Shown: in pieces, positions 51,267-59,769 of the stretch | Layout of the letters: every line of letters starts with the position of its first letter | How positions within the stretch are numbered: the stretch's first letter is position 1 | Assembly: GCA_965140735.1 (NCBI GenBank) | Contig: OZ223306.1 | Coordinates: forward strand, 4,092,001-4,156,000 | Length of the DNA stretch: 64,000 nucleotides | DNA from: Fusibacter_A sp965140735 | Lineage (GTDB): Bacteria; Bacillota; Clostridia; Peptostreptococcales; Acidaminobacteraceae | Direction of reading: 5' to 3' | Translations under genes and position numbers: made by a program | The notes under the pieces: generated by a model | What the model was told of the DNA's origin: nothing | The model's input: only the letters and a program-made list of their open reading frames with translations | Database searches by the model: none

Positions 51267-52001
51267 ATGAGTGAATTTAATGATCATCAGACGGAAGAAC
51301 TAATCATTGAAAACAAACCAATTGTTCAACCACAAATGGGTCATTTTAAGCGGATTATTGGGATATTTACGAAGCCTCAAGAGGTTATTATGGATATCAA
51401 TAGAAGTCCTAAAGTGCTGATTCCAATGATTTTGATTTCAATACTGACAACAGTAATTACTTTTTTGAGTTATGATTTTCTCTTAGAAGCCACAAGAGTT
51501 GCCTTAGTAGATGCGTATAGAGCTCAGGGATTAGAAATACCACTTGATGGGTTTGTAGCGATGAGTCAGGTGACGACAAAGTTTACAGTACTGTTTTCAG
51601 GTGTGGGTGTTGTCTTTGGCCTTTTTCTGACAGCACTTATTATTCACGGCATATCCACTTTTATAAGTGGTGAAGGCTCTATCAAAAAGATCTTCAGTGC
51701 ATCGTTGTACATTTACTTTATTCCATTGCTTGGTAGTGCCATTTCAAGTTTAATTGCAATGGCACTTAGTTTAGATCATTTAACATTTTCACCAGCAGTG
51801 CTTTTGGATAGCGGTCAAGTAGCAAAACCTATTTATTCGCTTTTAGCTACTCTTGATGTGTTTAATATCTGGAAATTGGCAGTTATGATCATGGCAGTAA
51901 AAGCTATTGAAGCTGTATCAACTAAAAAGGCAAGTATTGTTGTTATCGCTGTGACCGTATTAGGCTTATTATTTCAAATTGTTCCAAACTTAGGTAAGTA
52001 A
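51267..52001 (+). CDS. Yip1-like membrane protein
   Basis: This 244-residue protein has a polar N-terminus (about 1-45) and about five hydrophobic segments from residue 50. It fits the Yip1/YIF1-like domain seen in bacterial membrane proteins, with FKRIIGIFTKPQEVIMDI before the first segment. It follows the MacB-like genes by 92 bases and may assist them or only share the transcript. The ATG behind GGGAGG was chosen over an upstream one. Function unknown. Confidence 0.72.
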   Translation: MSEFNDHQTEELIIENKPIVQPQMGHFKRIIGIFTKPQEVIMDINRSPKVLIPMILISILTTVITFLSYDFLLEATRVALVDAYRAQGLEIPLDGFVAMSQVTTKFTVLFSGVGVVFGLFLTALIIHGISTFISGEGSIKKIFSASLYIYFIPLLGSAISSLIAMALSLDHLTFSPAVLLDSGQVAKPIYSLLATLDVFNIWKLAVMIMAVKAIEAVSTKKASIVVIAVTVLGLLFQIVPNLGK

Positions 52002-52150
52002 AAAATGATCGTTATTGGATGTTTATATAAGTCTAAATAAAAAAATATTTATTTTGAAATATAGAGTTTTAAGGTATACCTTTATGGGGTATAAGTTGAT
52101 TGAATTAGATTCTGTATTAAAAATTTGCTTATATGAGTATTAACAACTTA

Positions 52151-52179
52151 TTGACATGTAATATGAGTTGTGATATTAT
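52151..52179 (+). promoter_or_regulatory. Sigma-A promoter of the oxidative-stress cluster
   Basis: A perfect TTGACA at 52151 and TATTAT at 52174 are 17 bases apart. The Fur/PerR-like palindrome starts one base after the -10 box and covers the transcription start. Confidence 0.85.
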
Positions 52180-52202
52180 CAATTTGTAATCATTACAAAT
52201 TG
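52180..52202 (+). promoter_or_regulatory. PerR/Fur-type operator
   Basis: CAATTTGTAAT and ATTACAAATTG are perfect arms around one central C, 23 bp in all. The 7-1-7 core TTGTAAT-C-ATTACAA closely resembles PerR and Fur boxes. It overlaps the transcription start, so binding would block transcription. A PerR-like gene lies 400 bases downstream. Confidence 0.85.
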
Positions 52203-52217
52203 AGAAAAGGTGATAAT

Positions 52218-52280
52218 ATGGTTCTAAAAGTACATATTGTCATGCTTTTAAAAGAGCGTTATCCATTAGTGCCTAGTTAA
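52218..52280 (+). CDS. Short leader frame or relic behind the PerR box
   Basis: AAAGGTGATA precedes an ATG that opens 20 codons (MVLKVHIVMLLKERYPLVPS) and stops at TAA. The same frame continues past the stop as IAEGWAYLKMNWIG, which suggests either a decayed gene or a small peptide. No family is recognised. Confidence 0.35.
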   Translation: MVLKVHIVMLLKERYPLVPS

Positions 52281-52408
52281 ATTGCTGAAGGCTGGGCATA
52301 TCTGAAAATGAATTGGATAGGATAACCAAAGCATTATAAAATCTGAGGAGATTTATTCTTCAATGTAGTGCTTTTATTCAGCAAAATAATATTTTGGAGG
52401 AGAAAATT

Positions 52409-52567
52409 ATGAAATACGAATGTGTAGCATGTGGTTATATTTATGATCCTGAATTAGGCGATCCAGATGGCGGCGTAGAACCAGGTACAACTTTTGAAAA
52501 TGTTCCAGAAGATTGGGTATGCCCATTATGTGGTGTAGGTAAGGATATGTTTGAACCTGTAAAATAA
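52409..52567 (+). CDS. Rubredoxin
   Basis: This 52-residue iron protein has the two binding loops YECVACGYIYDP and WVCPLCGVGKD, and matches rubredoxin over its whole length (GDPDGG, ENVPEDW). It transfers electrons to desulfoferrodoxin, rubrerythrin and similar enzymes that destroy oxygen species in anaerobes. GGAGGAG precedes the start. It lies in the transcript headed by the PerR-type promoter. Confidence 0.97.
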   Translation: MKYECVACGYIYDPELGDPDGGVEPGTTFENVPEDWVCPLCGVGKDMFEPVK

Positions 52568-52593
52568 AATTAAAATATGAAGTTGGTGAACGT

Positions 52594-53004
52594 ATGTATG
52601 TTGAAAATGTAGGTGATTTTTTAAAAGCGCATGGTATTAAACCTTCATATCAGAGGGTTAAGATTTACGAGTTTTTAATGAATACCGTTGAACATCCAAC
52701 CGTTGAAAATATTTATAATGCCTTAAATGGCGACATCCCAACTCTATCTAAAACGACTGTTTATAACACACTCAAAACTTTTATAGAGAAGGAAATTGCA
52801 ATGGTGATAACCATCGATGAAAATGAAACTCGATTTGATGCGGACACAAGTCTTCATGGCCATTTCAAATGTGAAGTTTGCAATTCAGTGTATGATTTCG
52901 ACGTGAAGATAGATGATGTCAATCAAGAGGCTCTTGAAGGATTTGAAGTTAGAGAAAAGCAAATGTTTTACTATGGAATCTGTAAAAAATGTAAACATGG
53001 TTAG
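52594..53004 (+). CDS. perR: PerR-like Fur-family repressor
   Basis: This 136-residue regulator has the Fur-family winged helix (QRVKIYEFLMNTVEHPTVENIYNAL, and TLSKTTVYNTLKTF) and a metal domain. HPTVENIYN and FDADTSLHGHFKCEVC supply the regulatory-site histidines and aspartates. The structural zinc site is CEVC and CKKC. This arrangement fits PerR, the peroxide sensor. It lies 26 bases after rubredoxin and probably represses its own unit through the palindrome at 52180. Confidence 0.88.
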   Translation: MYVENVGDFLKAHGIKPSYQRVKIYEFLMNTVEHPTVENIYNALNGDIPTLSKTTVYNTLKTFIEKEIAMVITIDENETRFDADTSLHGHFKCEVCNSVYDFDVKIDDVNQEALEGFEVREKQMFYYGICKKCKHG

Positions 53005-53148
53005 AGTGACAAAATTCAAAAGTTGAGCAATTATCTATTATGATGATGTCGTTTACGGGAAGTACGCGATACAGCATAGAGTAGATGATTTGTGCGAAAC
53101 TGGATTTTGACATTCTAACGAGACATAAATCCTAGGAGGTATTAAAGC

Positions 53149-53526
53149 ATGAAAAAATTAGATGTATACAAATGTGGCGTTTGTGGTAATATTGTTGAAG
53201 TTGAACATGTTGGTGGTGGCACACTGGTTTGTTGTGATCAAGAAATGAATCTTTTAGAAGAAAAATCTGCTGATTCTGCTACTGAAAAACACGTACCTGT
53301 CATTGAAACCATAGCAGGTGGCTATAAAGTTACTGTAGGATCTACTCTTCATCCAATGAAGGAAGAACATTACATTCAGTGGATTGAATTAATTACTGAA
53401 ACAGAAACTTTAATTACTTTCTTAAACCCAGGCGATGAGCCAGTTGCAATTTTCAAAACAGATGAAAAAGCAGTTAAAGCGAGAGAGTATTGTAATCTTC
53501 ATGGTCTTTGGAAAAACGAATTATAA
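53149..53526 (+). CDS. dfx: Desulfoferrodoxin (superoxide reductase)
   Basis: This 125-residue enzyme reduces superoxide to peroxide without making oxygen. The N-terminal desulforedoxin domain has four cysteines in CGVCGN and LVCCDQE (residues 9-30). The catalytic iron site histidines lie in KHVPVIE, LHPMKEEHYIQW and the C-terminal CNLHGLW, with the cysteine ligand. It belongs to the same stress cluster. TAGGAGG precedes the start. Confidence 0.96.
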   Translation: MKKLDVYKCGVCGNIVEVEHVGGGTLVCCDQEMNLLEEKSADSATEKHVPVIETIAGGYKVTVGSTLHPMKEEHYIQWIELITETETLITFLNPGDEPVAIFKTDEKAVKAREYCNLHGLWKNEL

Positions 53527-53579
53527 TTAGATTTATTATAGAGTTTAGTACATTGTGCTAAACTCTCATTAGTTGAAAT

Positions 53580-53684
53580 AACAAGATTTGAACCGAAAGC
53601 TGTGATGAGGAGTGTTCAACCTCAAACAGCGTCAGCGAAAATCGGTTTGAGGCATCGAAAGATGGCTCAAATGTTGTTTTTTAA
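53580..53684 (+). repeat. Structured 104-bp repeat, copy B
   Basis: This copy differs from 27414-27517 by two substitutions and one extra T. One substitution weakens the terminal stem (A opposite C), so the two copies do not show compensatory change. It lies between dfx and the ferritin gene and ends in six T just before the ferritin ribosome site. Confidence 0.8.
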
Positions 53685-53705
53685 AACCAAGGAAGGAGGG
53701 TAGTT

Positions 53706-54212
53706 GTGATTAATTCGAAATTAGAAAAAGCAATTAATGATCAAATTAATGCGGAAATGTATTCTGCTTATTTATACCTTTCAATGTCTGCATATCTAGA
53801 AAGTTTAAATCTACCTGGGTTTGCAACGTGGATGCGTGTTCAATTTGAAGAAGAACAGTTTCATGCGATGAAATTTTTTACCTACCTAAATGATAGAGGT
53901 GGAAGAGTAAAATTAGAAGCTATTGAGAAACCTCAATTTGAATGGAACAATGTGATTGAGGTTTTTGAAAAGACTTTAGAGCATGAAATACATGTTACGG
54001 ATCTTTTAAATAATATAGCAGACATCGCAGAAGCTGAAAGAGATAGACCTACGAAAAATCTAATGATTTGGTTTATTGATGAACAGGTTGAAGAGGAAAG
54101 CACTGCTGAGAAAATCATCAACGAGTTAAAATTAATTAATGGCGAAGGACACGGTATGCTTATGCTTGATCGTGAACTTGGAACAAGAGTATTTACACCA
54201 CCTACAATTTAA
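53706..54212 (+). CDS. ftnA: Ferritin
   Basis: This 168-residue protein forms iron-storage shells. The ferroxidase ligands lie in INAEMYSAYLYLSMSAYLE, FEEEQFHAMKFF, and EEESTAEKI. The length and the FATWMRVQ segment are typical of bacterial non-heme ferritins. The GTG start follows GGAGGG. It lies beside rubrerythrin and close to the PerR-type regulator, which suits storage of iron freed under oxidative stress. Confidence 0.96.
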   Translation: MINSKLEKAINDQINAEMYSAYLYLSMSAYLESLNLPGFATWMRVQFEEEQFHAMKFFTYLNDRGGRVKLEAIEKPQFEWNNVIEVFEKTLEHEIHVTDLLNNIADIAEAERDRPTKNLMIWFIDEQVEEESTAEKIINELKLINGEGHGMLMLDRELGTRVFTPPTI

Positions 54213-54263
54213 GCGTAATGGTGAGGCGTAATTAAGTAAGGATACGAATAGGGAGGTAAACTA

Positions 54264-54836
54264 ATGTCAATTAAAGGTACAAAAACAGAACAAAATTTAT
54301 TAAAAGCATTTGCTGGTGAATCACAAGCAAGAAATAGGTACACAATGTTTGCAAGTAAGGCTGACAAAGAAGGCTACAAACAAATTGCAAAATTATTTTT
54401 AGAAACTGCTGATAATGAGAGAATTCATGCAGGCCGTTTTTTCAGCTTTTTAGAAGGTGGCGATCTAGAAATTACTGCAACATATCCAGCAGGTAAAGTG
54501 GGTACTACACTTGAAAACTTAAAAGCAGCTGCAATGGGTGAAAATGAAGAATGGACAATTCTTTATCCAGAGTTTGCTAAAGTAGCAAAAGAAGAAGGTT
54601 TTCCAAAAGTAGCTGCAGCATTTGAATTTATCGCTAAAGCAGAAGTTGAGCATGAAAACAGATATAATAAACTTGCTGAAAATATCGAAAAGGGTCTTGT
54701 TTTCAAAAAAGAAGAACCTGTTAGATGGAAATGCGACAAATGTGGATACGTTCATGAAGGAACAGAAGCTCCTCAAACTTGTCCTACATGTCTACATCCG
54801 CAAGCTCATTTTGAACTTAAAGAAACAAACTACTAA
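54264..54836 (+). CDS. rbr: Rubrerythrin
   Basis: This 190-residue peroxidase has an N-terminal di-iron four-helix domain with GESQARNRY, ETADNERIHAG, and EVEHENRYNKL supplying glutamates and histidine. A C-terminal rubredoxin domain follows (WKCDKCGYVHEG and CPTCLHPQA). It reduces hydrogen peroxide in anaerobes. GGGAGG precedes the start. It is the last gene of the stress cluster. Confidence 0.97.
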   Translation: MSIKGTKTEQNLLKAFAGESQARNRYTMFASKADKEGYKQIAKLFLETADNERIHAGRFFSFLEGGDLEITATYPAGKVGTTLENLKAAAMGENEEWTILYPEFAKVAKEEGFPKVAAAFEFIAKAEVEHENRYNKLAENIEKGLVFKKEEPVRWKCDKCGYVHEGTEAPQTCPTCLHPQAHFELKETNY

Positions 54837-54862
54837 GTTCAATATGCTAGTCAATACGTGTT

Positions 54863-54895
54863 TAAAGCCTTTGATATGAATCAAAGGCTTTTTTT
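54863..54895 (+). terminator. Rho-independent terminator after rubrerythrin
   Basis: AAAGCCTTTGAT and ATCAAAGGCTTT form a perfect stem, followed by T residues. Confidence 0.9.
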
Positions 54896-54897
54896 AA

Positions 54898-54962
54898 TAA
54901 AAACTGACTTTTAACCTGGAGATTGCTATTAGATCCAAACGGTTAGCAGTCAGTTTTTTTAT
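54898..54962. terminator. Second hairpin, likely terminator for rnhA
   Basis: AAAACTGACT and AGTCAGTTTT form an outer stem with partial pairing inside. A and T runs lie at both ends. Its place after the minus-strand rnhA stop suits termination of that gene. Confidence 0.6.
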
Positions 54963-54969
54963 TTGTGAC

Positions 54970-55512
54970 TTATTTGTATGGCGCCATGCCTTTGTTAGCA
55001 AGTTCATCTGCCAAATGATTATAGGTACTAACCTTTATAAATTCATCAAGAGAGAACTGCAGACCGTTATTGGCATTAAATTTTTTATACCATTTTTGAA
55101 CTTCAGCAGGGGCATTTAAGTTTAAATGGCCTTTTATTTTATAGAATTCAACTTTGGCAAAAGATTCCACAAGATTTATCAAAGTCTCCCAAAGCAATTT
55201 GTTTTCAACAGGTTCTTTTTTAGAATTACGCCAACCGTTTAATCGCCACTTTTGATACCAGCCTTCTCTAAAGCAGTTGACGACATAAGCACTATCTGAA
55301 AAAATATGCACTTCTAAGGAAGGCGTTTTTAAACTTTTAAGAGCTTCTATTACTGCAGTTAATTCCATAATATTATTCGTTGTTGCAGCTTCACCACCAA
55401 AGAGTTCTTTACTTTGATCGTTGTAGACGAGTACTGCCCCCCATCCACCTACATTCGTTTCTTGTCCATTACCTGAACAAGCACCATCGCAAAAGATTTT
55501 TACAGTTTTCAT
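54970..55512 (-). CDS. rnhA: Ribonuclease HI
   Basis: This 180-residue nuclease cuts RNA in RNA-DNA hybrids. The acidic residues are in FCDGACSGNGQ (Asp near residue 9), NNIMELTAVIEAL (Glu), and IFSDSAYVVN (Asp), and the last lies in HLADELANKG. It is longer than the E. coli enzyme by a loop of about 25 residues (TPAEVQ to SLDEFIKV region). Single gene. Confidence 0.95.
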   Translation of the reverse strand: MKTVKIFCDGACSGNGQETNVGGWGAVLVYNDQSKELFGGEAATTNNIMELTAVIEALKSLKTPSLEVHIFSDSAYVVNCFREGWYQKWRLNGWRNSKKEPVENKLLWETLINLVESFAKVEFYKIKGHLNLNAPAEVQKWYKKFNANNGLQFSLDEFIKVSTYNHLADELANKGMAPYK

Positions 55513-55731
55513 AAGGTCATCCTTTCATTTCATTTCAAATTAAGTATAACATAGCAAGGCCATAATCCATAAGAGAAAACTCAGGAAGAGATATAATTAA
55601 TAAGATCTATATGAATAACGTGTTAATTACTTGTTAAAACTCAACAAAAATTAGGCTTAAATGTTGAAGTGAATGCATAATGGTGCCATAATAAGTTGAC
55701 AAATTGCACATGTATTAGGAAGGGGCAAGAG

Positions 55732-57894
55732 ATGAAAGGTCAATCTCGGGTTAATAGCATCATAAACAAATTTAAGAGTGGCTTAAAGCGTAAACGGATA
55801 AAAACATCTAAATCACGTTCTCAAAAAGGGAATCGAAAATTTAAGAAGGTCAGCATAAGTGTTAAGTTTAAGCTTATTTTTTCTTTTTTATTACTTGTGA
55901 GTCTTATAGGCTTATCTGTAGGCTATGCGATCAATCAAATGATGGCTATAAATGAAAAAATGGGATTCTATGAAAAAATACGAGATATCGAACAAAGTTT
56001 AAATCAAACGATTATAGCTCAGCAGGCCTATGATGCCAAATCAGACGAAAGTTTAAAAGAGGAGATTGTTAAAGATCTGGAAAATATCGAAGTTCAAACT
56101 CAAACATTGAAAGGTCAGAATATTGATTCTAAAACTTCTGCAGATCTTAGAAATATTTTGACAGGGGTTACAAAGTATAAGGGGGAGTTCGAAGATTATT
56201 CGAAACTTACGATGGATCGTGAAAACCTTATTGTTGAGATTACAGCTTTGAGTGATCAATTTGGAAATCAGATAGACGGGGGATTAGAAGGGTTATCCAA
56301 TATGATAATGAGTACAGAAGATCTCGCAAATACAACAAATGAATTGGATGCAATCGCTTTACTCAAAAAAAATCAAGAGATTACTTTTCTTGTTGGAAGA
56401 ATACAGAGTAACATTGAGCATATTCGAACTTTGGAGAGCAAATATTTAAGAACACGCGATAAAAAACAAATGGATCAAGCATCTGAGTATAATGTTGATA
56501 CAAAGACACTGATTGATGAACTTAAAGTATTAAGTGCTCAGTCGGACTTTTCAAAATCATTGGACCACTTGAGCGCAGACTTAGATCAATATGCAGCGTA
56601 CGTTAAAAAGTTACTTTCTGTAAACAGTAATTTGGGATTTAAGCAGTCTGATCTAGTGAATGCTACAGAATTTATAGATAAAAGTGCTGTAAATGCATCT
56701 ACTAAGCAAACTGTTGCAATAGGGAATCTAAAAAATGTCTCTATTGAGAATGCTTTAAAAGTTTTATTGGTATCCGTTCTATCAGCTGTTTTAATCGCAA
56801 TTATAAATCTAAGATCAATAACGAAGCCACTTAATATTGTCAAAGATGACCTTAAAGAGGCTACTCAAAATAGAGATTTGAAAAAACAAATTACGTTAAG
56901 AAATAGAGATGAATTCTATGAATTAGCGGATGCTTTTAATCTTTACAATCAAATACTTAGAGCAGTGTTACTAGACGTAGATGAGAATTCTATAACCTTG
57001 GATCATTTGGCAGAAGAAGTTGAAAAACGTGTTGAAGCATTGAATCATTACATTGAGGAAATCTCAGCAAGTGTGGAAGAATTAACCGCAAGCATGGAAG
57101 AAACAAACTCGGCTGCAGATGTGATTTCTGCTACGACAGAAGATATCGATGTTAAAATCAGTGAAATTGTTTTACAGTCACAGGAAGGTTTACAATTTGC
57201 AAGTGAAATTAAACTGAGAAGCCAAAAAATAAAAGCTCAGTCAATTGAGGCTCAAGCTAAGACAAACTCACTTTATAAAGGGGCTAAAATCGCTTTGTCA
57301 GATGCGATGCTTAAAGCAAAGAATGTTGAAAAAGTAAACGTACTAACAGATGCGATCATGAGTATTGCTGGTCAAACGAATTTACTTGCACTCAATGCAG
57401 CAATTGAGGCTGCACGTGCTGGAGATGCTGGGAGAGGTTTTGCAGTGGTAGCTGATGAAATTCGGAAATTGGCAGCAACAAGTCAACAGTCAGCTAATGA
57501 AATTCAAAGTGTTATTGGTGTTGTAATTGATTCTGTTGAAGATTTGAGTAAGAGTGCAAACGAACTCACTGCATTTATTGAAGAGAATGTGGTGAAAGAT
57601 TATGAACTTTTACTAGGGCTTGGAGAACAATATAATGAGGATGCAATAACACTCAGTGATCTTTTTACAAGATTTAATATGACTATGCAGAATATGAAGG
57701 TTTCAGTTAACGATGTAAATAGATCAATTGGGAGTATTGCAGTGAATATAGCAGAGGGCACTGAGGGGATAAGTGAAGTTGCAAATAATGTAGGCGATAT
57801 TGTGACAGTATCAGATTCCGTCTACAAAGAAGTGGGAAGTGTTAGAGGGACTTCTAAAATTTTAAAGACACATGTGGAAAAATTTGATATATAA
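55732..57894 (+). CDS. Transmembrane methyl-accepting chemotaxis protein
   Basis: This 720-residue chemoreceptor has a long basic tail of about 45 residues before the first membrane segment (about 47-70). A helical extracellular domain follows to about residue 340. A second membrane segment (about 341-362) and a HAMP domain come next. The signalling hairpin has the tip GQTNLLALNAAIEAARAGDAGRGFAVVADEIRKLA. The basic lysine-arginine N-terminus is unusual. The ATG behind AGGAAGGGG was chosen over the frame's upstream start. No CheR, CheB or CheY gene lies here. Confidence 0.93.
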   Translation: MKGQSRVNSIINKFKSGLKRKRIKTSKSRSQKGNRKFKKVSISVKFKLIFSFLLLVSLIGLSVGYAINQMMAINEKMGFYEKIRDIEQSLNQTIIAQQAYDAKSDESLKEEIVKDLENIEVQTQTLKGQNIDSKTSADLRNILTGVTKYKGEFEDYSKLTMDRENLIVEITALSDQFGNQIDGGLEGLSNMIMSTEDLANTTNELDAIALLKKNQEITFLVGRIQSNIEHIRTLESKYLRTRDKKQMDQASEYNVDTKTLIDELKVLSAQSDFSKSLDHLSADLDQYAAYVKKLLSVNSNLGFKQSDLVNATEFIDKSAVNASTKQTVAIGNLKNVSIENALKVLLVSVLSAVLIAIINLRSITKPLNIVKDDLKEATQNRDLKKQITLRNRDEFYELADAFNLYNQILRAVLLDVDENSITLDHLAEEVEKRVEALNHYIEEISASVEELTASMEETNSAADVISATTEDIDVKISEIVLQSQEGLQFASEIKLRSQKIKAQSIEAQAKTNSLYKGAKIALSDAMLKAKNVEKVNVLTDAIMSIAGQTNLLALNAAIEAARAGDAGRGFAVVADEIRKLAATSQQSANEIQSVIGVVIDSVEDLSKSANELTAFIEENVVKDYELLLGLGEQYNEDAITLSDLFTRFNMTMQNMKVSVNDVNRSIGSIAVNIAEGTEGISEVANNVGDIVTVSDSVYKEVGSVRGTSKILKTHVEKFDI

Positions 57895-57988
57895 CCTTGA
57901 ATTATCGTATCTATCTAAGTTCAGTTATGTTAAAATATAATGGAATGTACAATTGAAATTTTCACGATAGATCGAGGATGAATATAAT

Positions 57989-59560
57989 ATGTCACAAAAA
58001 ATAGCATTAGATAATTTTTATAAACTCATGTCATGTAGAAGTGATTCAGGTTCTTTTTATGAAAAAGAGTTTGAAACACTTTTACTTGATTTAATTGAAG
58101 ATATGGATTATTTTAAGAAAAATAAAAACTTATATGGCAGATCAAAACTCCCCAATGATAGTTTGGGAAGAAGTTGCATTTGGGCTTTGGCGAATAAAGG
58201 CGCAGAGAAAACAGTTATCCTGTTTGGGCATCATGATATTGTTGGTATTGAACAATACGGTGACTTTAAATCACATGCTTTTGATTCAGCTTTTTTAAGG
58301 ACAAAATTTGAAAATTTGGAATCAGATCCAGATCAATGGATTTATGGAAGAGGCAGTTGCGATATGAAGGCCGGGATTGCCATAAATCTTGAGCTTTTAG
58401 AAAGAGCAACTGTAGAGGCGGGATACCCTAATGTTTTATTTCTTGCTGTGCCAGATGAAGAAAATTTATCTGCAGGCATGAGACATTGCATCGAATTGAT
58501 AGAAAGCTTACGTGTTCAATACGCACTAAATTTCCACAGTGCTTTTTTAACCGAACCACATGAACGGAGATGTGCTGATGAGTTTGTAACTTACTCTGGA
58601 TCTGCGGGGAAGATGATGCCCTTTATTGTGGCAAGAGGTATTCCAGTTCATACTGGAGATGTTTTTTCAGGTCTTAATCCAATAAGTATTTTAACCGAAA
58701 TCGTTAAGGCTGTTGAACTCAACACTGAAATGGGGGACGTGCTTTATAAAAAAATGACGCCACCGCCGACTTTTTTGTGCCTAAGGGATTTGAAAGAACA
58801 ATACGATGTAACGACACCTGAATTTGCCAGCGCTTTTTTTAACTGGATGTTTTTAAAAGATCATTTGGATGTGAAACTTAAACAACTAAAAGAGTTGTGT
58901 GTATGGTCATTAGAAGATGCCATTAACCAGTTTAATTATTCTCTGAACGAATTTTTAAGAAAGCAAGGATTGAAATCCTATGAATGCGTCAAAGAGTTTA
59001 AAACAAAGGTTCTTCTTTACGAAGAATTGATCACTTTACTTGGGACCAAAACAAATGTAGACGACTATATTAATCAATTCATAGAAGATCATCCAGAGAT
59101 GAATGAGCAAAGGCTTACAGTTATGCTTATTAAATCTATGATTGAATATTTGGAATTTGATTACCCGGTGGTGGTTATTGGATTATTGGCACCTTTCTAT
59201 CCAGCTGTAGACTCTACGGAGTTTCACTCAGCACAATTTGATGGTGTTATCAAATCGGTTTGTTCTGATTTTGGTCTTTCATATTGCAACGAACCTTTTT
59301 TCATGAAAATTTGTGATATGAGTTATCTTAAAGGCATGCAGACAAGCGCTGATGTGATAGCAAATAATATGCCTTTTATGAACAGGTGTTATAGCATCAA
59401 TTTTGAAACGCTAAATAAGCTCAATATTCCTTGTTCAATTATAGGCCCTTGGGGTAAAGATTTGCATCAAAAGACTGAACGCGTTTTTAAGAAGGATTTA
59501 GAAGAAATCGTACCAACGATAATAGAAAATTTATTGATTCACATTAATCAGAGCGAATAG
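57989..59560 (+). CDS. RocB-like M20-family peptidase
   Basis: This 523-residue zinc hydrolase resembles RocB, linked to arginine use in Bacillus. The metal motifs are LFGHHDIVG near residue 79, GRGSCDMKAGIA, and VPDEENLSAGM, plus a late histidine in GKDLHQKTE. The bulk includes the usual long RocB insert. The substrate is unknown; it may be an N-acyl amino acid or peptide. A sequence GAGGATG precedes the start. A terminator follows. Confidence 0.87.
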   Translation: MSQKIALDNFYKLMSCRSDSGSFYEKEFETLLLDLIEDMDYFKKNKNLYGRSKLPNDSLGRSCIWALANKGAEKTVILFGHHDIVGIEQYGDFKSHAFDSAFLRTKFENLESDPDQWIYGRGSCDMKAGIAINLELLERATVEAGYPNVLFLAVPDEENLSAGMRHCIELIESLRVQYALNFHSAFLTEPHERRCADEFVTYSGSAGKMMPFIVARGIPVHTGDVFSGLNPISILTEIVKAVELNTEMGDVLYKKMTPPPTFLCLRDLKEQYDVTTPEFASAFFNWMFLKDHLDVKLKQLKELCVWSLEDAINQFNYSLNEFLRKQGLKSYECVKEFKTKVLLYEELITLLGTKTNVDDYINQFIEDHPEMNEQRLTVMLIKSMIEYLEFDYPVVVIGLLAPFYPAVDSTEFHSAQFDGVIKSVCSDFGLSYCNEPFFMKICDMSYLKGMQTSADVIANNMPFMNRCYSINFETLNKLNIPCSIIGPWGKDLHQKTERVFKKDLEEIVPTIIENLLIHINQSE

Positions 59561-59570
59561 ATTTAATCCG

Positions 59571-59605
59571 TAAAAAAATAAGGTCATAGAAGACCTTATT
59601 TTTTT
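59571..59605. terminator. Bidirectional terminator between RocB-like and pepF genes
   Basis: AAAAAAATAAGGTC and GACCTTATTTTTTT form a perfect stem with A and T flanks that work both ways. Confidence 0.9.
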
Positions 59606-59643
59606 ACAGAATTTTTGGATGCAGTTAGGCGTGTGAATTTGAC

Positions 59644-59769
59644 TTATCCACACTGTAAACGGTTTAAATTAACAGGATTTCAACAGGAATAAGGCGTAAT
59701 TGTGGATAAGTCTGTGGATAGTGTTGACAAACGTCTGTTTGCTTCACATAATCTTGTTATTGTGGATAA
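59644..59769. promoter_or_regulatory. Second DnaA-box cluster
   Basis: TTATCCACA is at 59644 on the plus strand, and its complement TGTGGATAA at 59701 and 59761. A one-mismatch copy TGTGGATAG is at 59713. The last overlaps the pepF stop codon. The region lies between converging genes, so no promoter is expected there. Confidence 0.65.

Noticed and set aside
52075..52093. TATACC-N7-GGTATA inverted repeat as a CsoR-type operator
   Set aside because: Arms are short and AT-rich, no suitable gene start follows within range, and it differs from the two GC-rich candidate CsoR sites.
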